Assembly (NCBI GenBank): GCA_021772295.1
Contig: JAJFMG010000141.1
Span: forward strand, 1-10,255
Source: Chlamydiota bacterium
Lineage (GTDB): Bacteria > Chlamydiota > Chlamydiia > Chlamydiales > Simkaniaceae
Reading direction: 5' to 3'
Length of the DNA: 10,255 nucleotides
Part shown: positions 7,406 through 10,255 of the stretch, piece by piece
Layout of the letters: every line of letters begins with the position of its first letter
Position numbering within the stretch: position 1 is the stretch's first letter
Program-made: the position numbers and the translations under genes
The notes under the pieces: model-generated
The model's database searches: none
What the model saw: the letters and a program-made list of their open reading frames with translations, nothing else
Told to the model about the DNA's origin: nothing

Positions 7406-7864
7406 CTAAAATTGCGAAACAAAGCCAATTTCTGGATCAGATTTTAGACTTGGCAAAGACATCCTTGAATACTGTAAAGATCTCAGTTCACTCAAAGATT
7501 TAAACAACATTTTTTCCAAAGTGATCTCATATCTAGACATCAGTCCAAGCTGCTGGCCTGCATAACCACCAAAAGCATCACTAAGCCTGCTTTCTCTAAA
7601 CGGACTTGTTCCAGCATCAGCAATAATAAGAGCCTCTATTTTACTAATCCTCGTAAGTCGCCAAATTGCAGATAAGGCTCTTTCACAAAATAGAACCTCT
7701 AGAAAACCCTCAGGTTTAAATTGTTCATAAAACTCTTGTTTTACAGCCTCAAACTCTTCTTGGGACTCATCGTCCAAAACTAGCCGTTTACACAACATTC
7801 CATGAGTTATTGCGTTCTCTGCTACCTTTGCCTTGCCAACCACTGTTTTAGGTCCAGTTGACAT
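7406..7864 (-). CDS. Conserved 'STGPKT...GKA...NA..HG' family protein, N-terminus possibly broken
   Basis: Function unknown. The N-terminus (STGPKTVVGKAKVAENAITHGM) matches a widespread bacterial family whose members usually begin with an ANRxNAxxSTGPxT stretch, then a helical middle (here SAIWRLTRISKIEA) and a YExxLEKxLxxxLxELxxLQ segment (here YEITLEKMLFKSLSELRSLQ). The protein is 152 residues from ATG 7864, which has no good ribosome binding site. Upstream in the same frame the bases still encode VKANRKNAE, the expected family N-terminus. That stretch is separated by a TAG (7894-7892) from an ATG at 7909 that does have a well-spaced AGAGG. Either the gene has acquired a nonsense mutation, or translation now begins at ATG 7864 and gives a shortened protein. 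No membrane segment or catalytic motif is evident. It lies 67 bases upstream of the recombinase gene on the same strand. Confidence 0.6.
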   Translation of the reverse strand: MSTGPKTVVGKAKVAENAITHGMLCKRLVLDDESQEEFEAVKQEFYEQFKPEGFLEVLFCERALSAIWRLTRISKIEALIIADAGTSPFRESRLSDAFGGYAGQQLGLMSRYEITLEKMLFKSLSELRSLQYSRMSLPSLKSDPEIGFVSQF

Positions 7865-7891
7865 CTCAGCATTTTTTCGATTAGCCTTAAC

Positions 7892-7920
7892 CTACTTCTC
7901 TGTTACCATAACATACCTCT
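7892..7920 (-). other. Apparent original start and in-frame amber codon of the downstream gene
   Basis: On the minus strand AGAGG is followed six bases later by ATG (7909-7907), then GTA ACA GAG AAG and TAG (7894-7892), in frame with the 152-residue gene. No start codon lies between this TAG and ATG 7864. The five-codon frame could be a leader peptide, but homology-like residues continuing after the stop favour an interrupted gene. Confidence 0.5.
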
Positions 7921-7927
7921 CTTCTAT

Positions 7928-7967
7928 TTCCGATTTCCGATCTTCTATAGGAATCAGAAAATCGGAA
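7928..7967. repeat. TTCCGAT repeat cluster and 9-bp inverted repeat, candidate operator
   Basis: TTCCGAT occurs twice in tandem (7928-7934, 7935-7941) and once inverted (7961-7967). The outer copies form a perfect 9-bp inverted repeat (TTCCGATTT 7928-7936, AAATCGGAA 7959-7967). Its centre coincides with TATAGA on the minus strand (7949-7944), a possible -10 for the 152-residue gene. It lies 6 bases beyond the helicase stop and has no T-run, so an operator or iteron cluster fits better than a terminator. Confidence 0.45.
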
Positions 7968-7973
7968 GTTTCA

Positions 7974-9158
7974 TTAATTGATTAATCCTAAATGTTTTGC
8001 TTTCTTTTTACGCGTCTCAATCTGGGACTTAGTAAACCCTGTCTTTTTGCTAATCTGTTCGATTGTAAGATTAGCTTTGATCCCCTCCACAACAAGCTCT
8101 ATCTCTTTTTCCACTTCAGATGATGAAACCTCCCAATACCAAAGCCCATCGTCCGCCTCTATGATTTTTGCAGTGAATGACTGCGCATCCTTACCAGCAA
8201 AGTGCCTGGTCTTTTCAAAGTGAACTTCAAAACAAGCTCCTTCTTTAGATCTATGTCCTTCTGGGTTCTTAAGACAAATTACGGTGTCGGCTACATCTTC
8301 TCTCTTTGAGGTGCCTCGCTGTTGTCCGCTTTTACCAGCATGATGTACAAAAACAATACTTTTCCCATTTCTTCTAAGCTCTAAAAACCAGTCTTGAATT
8401 ACTTGCCATGAATCAGCCTCATTTTCACAGCTACTTCTGAAAAGAGAAGACAGATTATCTATGACAATCACATCAAAAGTATCCATGAGATTATTAATCT
8501 TCTCACGCCCCTCCACCATAGAAAGGTTTGGCAAAGAATTTTCTTGTAACCCAGGAGTAATCAAACGAAAATAATCATCTGAAGGAGCTGGATAATCTGA
8601 AGCCAAAGATATCCTTTGCAGCCTTTCATGCATGTCAGATGGGGTCATTTCTCCGTCTAGGAAAAGGACCCTTTTGGGAGCAGGTGCTTCCCATTTCAAG
8701 AAAGTACCTCCACAAGCAACAGCATAAGCAATACCTAGAGAAAGATGTGTTTTACCAACGCCTCTTCTGGCATAGATTAATACAATTCCCTGCGTCGTTA
8801 AAAACGGTGATAGTACCATCTCTTTTTTGGGAATTTCCATAGAAAGAAACTCTTGTAAGCCTACCACCCTTAATTCAGATTCTATTGCTTTCTTTGGTTG
8901 AGGAACCTCTACAAACTTTTCCCGCTCTTTGTAAGGAAATCCTAATGATTTATAAATGGAGGCTATAGAACATCCTGCATCACAAGAGATATTATATTTG
9001 CCATCTTCATCTTCACTAAGTTTCAAAGATTGTCCCGAATCTTCATGGGCAGGACATTTTCCTTTAAATCCGCCCAGTGTTGGAAAGACTAGCGAAGCTG
9101 TGACTGATTCTATTCGTTCCTTAAACTGTTCCACGTCAATTGATACATCTTTAGTCAT
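7974..9158 (-). CDS. Zinc-finger RepA/AAA_25-type replicative helicase-like ATPase
   Basis: This is a probable plasmid or phage-type replication protein of 394 residues: a primase-like zinc finger fused to a RecA-fold ATPase. The zinc finger has Cys35 and His38 (KCPAHED) and Cys59 and Cys63 (CDAGC), followed by a linker. The ATPase has Walker A ARRGVGKTH (130-138), acidic strands VLFLDGEM (164-171) and VIVIDNLSS (230-238), and a VHHAGKSGQQRGTSKRED segment (271-288) typical of RepA-like hexameric helicases. The last 45 residues resemble a winged helix (LTIEQISKKTGFTKSQIETR), perhaps for DNA binding. ATG 9158 is preferred to TTG 9164: the AGGGGAG site lies 9 bases before the ATG but only 3 before the TTG. 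The start is 6 bases after the spoVG-like stop, so the two are almost certainly co-transcribed. It probably loads or unwinds at the element's own origin; whether it also recruits a primase is unknown. Confidence 0.82.
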   Translation of the reverse strand: MTKDVSIDVEQFKERIESVTASLVFPTLGGFKGKCPAHEDSGQSLKLSEDEDGKYNISCDAGCSIASIYKSLGFPYKEREKFVEVPQPKKAIESELRVVGLQEFLSMEIPKKEMVLSPFLTTQGIVLIYARRGVGKTHLSLGIAYAVACGGTFLKWEAPAPKRVLFLDGEMTPSDMHERLQRISLASDYPAPSDDYFRLITPGLQENSLPNLSMVEGREKINNLMDTFDVIVIDNLSSLFRSSCENEADSWQVIQDWFLELRRNGKSIVFVHHAGKSGQQRGTSKREDVADTVICLKNPEGHRSKEGACFEVHFEKTRHFAGKDAQSFTAKIIEADDGLWYWEVSSSEVEKEIELVVEGIKANLTIEQISKKTGFTKSQIETRKKKAKHLGLIN

Positions 9159-9164
9159 TTTCAA

Positions 9165-9428
9165 CTACTCCCCTATCAATTGTTTTGCTTTTAGGAAAAT
9201 CTCATTTTCAATCTCTTTGCTGAGAATACTTTGGATTGGATGACAAATTGTAATATTTTGCTCGCCTACTTTTCTTGAAGGATATGTGATCCTAAATCCA
9301 CTACCATCCAGCTTTTGATGGATCCCTATGGAATTCACATAAAATTGATTATCCAGTTCAAGGCTCGCAAACGCTAGAAGCCCCTTCTGAGCCCTTATGG
9401 GAATTATCTCTACTTTTGTTACTTTCAT
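9165..9428 (-). CDS. spoVG: SpoVG-family nucleic-acid-binding protein
   Basis: The 87-residue protein matches SpoVG along its length: the N-terminal MKVTKVEIIPI strand, a central LDNQFYVNSIGIHQ, the FRITYPSRK segment (45-53) and ICHPIQS (61-67) before a C-terminal helix. SpoVG proteins in Firmicutes and Borrelia bind DNA and RNA and act as regulators; sporulation is not implied here. ATG 9428 is chosen because GAGG lies five bases upstream and the domain begins there; a longer frame to 9473 adds residues unlike the family. It ends six bases before the helicase-like gene, whose ribosome binding site lies in its last codons, so an operon is likely. In this element it may regulate replication genes or assist replication, which is inference. 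A 12-bp inverted repeat sits in its leader. Confidence 0.82.
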   Translation of the reverse strand: MKVTKVEIIPIRAQKGLLAFASLELDNQFYVNSIGIHQKLDGSGFRITYPSRKVGEQNITICHPIQSILSKEIENEIFLKAKQLIGE

Positions 9429-9460
9429 ATAACCTCGGATTGTTACGTTGATCAATGCGC

Positions 9461-9538
9461 AACAAGAGATCAAAGAAAAGGCACATTCTCTCTTCTGAAT
9501 GGCTGCTTACTCCAATAATTAATTCGTGATCTCTTGTT
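9461..9538. repeat. 12-bp perfect inverted repeat upstream of the spoVG-like gene
   Basis: AACAAGAGATCA (9461-9472) and TGATCTCTTGTT (9527-9538) are exact reverse complements separated by 54 bases. The right arm as given is 33 bases upstream of the spoVG start and both arms lie in its likely leader, so an RNA hairpin that controls translation, or paired protein-binding sites, are both possible. There is no T-run to suggest a terminator. A 61-codon open frame (9543-9358) crosses the repeat but has no good ribosome binding site. Confidence 0.6.
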
Positions 9539-9571
9539 TTCATGACCCAAATGTAAAATCCAGATAGTGAA

Positions 9572-9590
9572 TTGTCGAAATCTCGGACAA
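9572..9590. promoter_or_regulatory. TTGTC-N9-GACAA dyad, candidate operator
   Basis: TTGTC (9572-9576) and GACAA (9586-9590) form a short dyad about 150 bases upstream of the spoVG-like gene. On the minus strand TCGACA with TACATT 17 bases downstream is a weak promoter-like pair in the same place. The arms are only 5 bp, so this is suggestive only. Confidence 0.25.
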
Positions 9591-9605
9591 CTATGGACTG
9601 AAAGA

Positions 9606-9648
9606 GCAGTTTTACGCTTGAAATAGCTCATTTGAAAAAGAAAACTGC
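9606..9648. repeat. 8-bp inverted repeat downstream of the right-edge gene
   Basis: GCAGTTTT (9606-9613) and AAAACTGC (9641-9648) are exact reverse complements around a 27-base loop, about 20 bases beyond the stop of the right-edge gene. It could stabilise or end that gene's transcript, although there is no classic T-run. Confidence 0.35.
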
Positions 9649-9667
9649 GGATAAATGACGGACAGAT

Positions 9668-10255
9668 CTATCTTGGCTTATTGTAAAGCCATGAACGTTG
9701 GTAATATTCCTTTTTATTGAATGAAGGTCGATGCTTTTTATTCGCTTGCAATTGATGAAGTGAGTTTAGAATAGCATCTTGGTCGATTGAAACACCTAAA
9801 GATCTGAGCTCAACGAATGCACCAGCAAATATTGCAGTTTCTGGAAAAAATACTTTTGCAGTTTCCCCTTTGATGTGTAGCTCTCCAAGTATCTTGGTTA
9901 GTTTTTCTTCACATTCTATTAAGGTATTCTCTGGTGAATTTAGCAATTTTTTTAAAAGATTTAGTGCCTTTCCTTCATATAATCGCTTAATATGACAAGT
10001 TTCGGGAAATTCATCTTCACCTCTATGAACGAGAATCCAGTAGTGATTTAAACCATCTAGATAAAGCTCCAAAGCTTTAGCAGATGGTTGGGCAACAGAA
10101 GGGTCGAGTTGCTCGACAAAATAATGTCCAATATCTTGCACAAGTTCATTATACTTGTAGTGATAGAAGACATTCTTCATATTTTCGCCAAATGCCTCAT
10201 TTGAAAAGCCGTCTTTAACCCATTCATATAGCTCCAGCACTTTATCCCACTTGCC
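9668..10255 (-). CDS. Unrecognised protein, 5' end beyond the window
   Basis: I do not recognise this protein. The frame stays open to the right edge: five sense codons (G, K, W, D, K) precede the first possible start, a GTG at 10240, and read naturally into it (KWDKVLELYEWVKDGF), so the gene most likely begins outside. About 195 residues are visible, rich in predicted helix, with the aromatic cluster NVFYHYKYNELVQDIGHYF and a basic end (KKHRPSFNKKEYYQRSWLYNKPR). There is no signal peptide, membrane segment or known catalytic motif in the visible part. It ends with TAG at 9670-9668. It lies on the same strand as the element genes but is separated from the spoVG-like gene by 239 bases, so it may belong to another transcript. 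Confidence 0.6.
   Translation of the reverse strand, partial: GKWDKVLELYEWVKDGFSNEAFGENMKNVFYHYKYNELVQDIGHYFVEQLDPSVAQPSAKALELYLDGLNHYWILVHRGEDEFPETCHIKRLYEGKALNLLKKLLNSPENTLIECEEKLTKILGELHIKGETAKVFFPETAIFAGAFVELRSLGVSIDQDAILNSLHQLQANKKHRPSFNKKEYYQRSWLYNKPR

Larger units (their letters stand above)
5852..10255. mobile_element. Integrated element at ssrA (left part; right end outside the window)
   Basis: From the tmRNA 3' end to the right edge all genes lie on the minus strand and have mobile-element character: serine recombinase, zinc-finger/RepA-like helicase, SpoVG-family protein and two poorly known proteins. Recombinase plus replication ATPase suggests an integrative plasmid or plasmid-like island rather than a simple insertion sequence. 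No conjugation, capsid or toxin gene is visible. The right boundary and the second attachment site are not in the window, so the size is unknown, and the rightmost gene may or may not belong to it. Confidence 0.65.

Noticed and set aside
7849..7909. Amber codon recoding to explain the TAG before the STGPKT-family gene
   Set aside because: Several neighbouring genes end properly at TAG, including the spoVG-like and recombinase genes, so TAG acts as a normal stop here.
8500..8520. CTCCACC match to the tmRNA end inside the helicase-like gene
   Set aside because: A seven-base match within coding sequence is expected by chance and is not an attachment site.
9159..9164. TTG start for the helicase-like gene
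   Set aside because: The ribosome binding site would be only 3 bases away; the ATG two codons later is better spaced.
9429..9473. Longer N-terminus for the spoVG-like protein
   Set aside because: The extra 15 residues are unlike SpoVG, while the ATG at 9428 has GAGG five bases upstream and begins the conserved domain.
9358..9543. 61-codon minus-strand frame overlapping the spoVG-like gene
   Set aside because: It overlaps spoVG by 71 bases, its ATG lacks a well-spaced ribosome binding site, and it resembles no known protein. A small overlapping gene cannot be fully excluded.
1..10255. CRISPR arrays, tRNA or rRNA genes
   Set aside because: No regularly spaced repeats and no cloverleaf other than the tRNA-like part of tmRNA were found.

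Overview
The window reads as chlamydial, most likely an environmental Chlamydia-like bacterium (order Parachlamydiales). The grounds are an unusually long signal peptidase I (about 627 residues, with a large insertion between its catalytic boxes), a eukaryote-like isoleucyl-tRNA synthetase of 1037 residues next to it (this pairing is known in chlamydiae), low G+C, and a tmRNA with a long tag. No taxonomic search was possible, so the assignment is an inference from family knowledge.

Layout. (1) 1-268 is AT-rich with no supported gene and carries weak promoter-like sequence for lepB. (2) 269-2152 (+) is lepB, which starts at a TTG codon. (3) 2149-5262 (-) is ileS. The two genes are convergent and their stop codons overlap inside a perfect 30-bp palindrome (2136-2165), probably a shared two-way terminator. 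(4) 5263-5467 holds the ileS promoter and a strong extended -10 promoter for the next gene. (5) 5468-5881 (+) is ssrA (tmRNA). Its 7-bp acceptor stem includes a G3-U wobble, and its 25-codon tag ends in LAA. (6) From the tmRNA 3' end rightwards everything lies on the minus strand and looks like an integrated mobile element. It contains a large serine recombinase whose last ten codons and stop are antisense to the tmRNA 3' end, a 'STGPKT/GKA/HG' family protein with an in-frame amber codon in its apparent leader, a zinc-finger plus RepA/AAA_25-type helicase, a SpoVG-family protein, and the 3' part of an unrecognised gene that runs off the right edge.

How it fits together. The housekeeping half supplies protein secretion (LepB), Ile-tRNA charging (IleS) and ribosome rescue (tmRNA). 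The right half is best explained as an integrative plasmid or island that entered at the tmRNA 3' end. The recombinase would integrate and excise it. The zinc-finger/RecA-fold ATPase would serve its replication, and SpoVG, six bases upstream of the helicase start, could be a nucleic-acid-binding regulator. The far end of the element and its second attachment site are not visible here: I found no second copy of the tmRNA 3' end in the window. Several inverted repeats sit in the short gaps of the element and are candidate operators or RNA structures.
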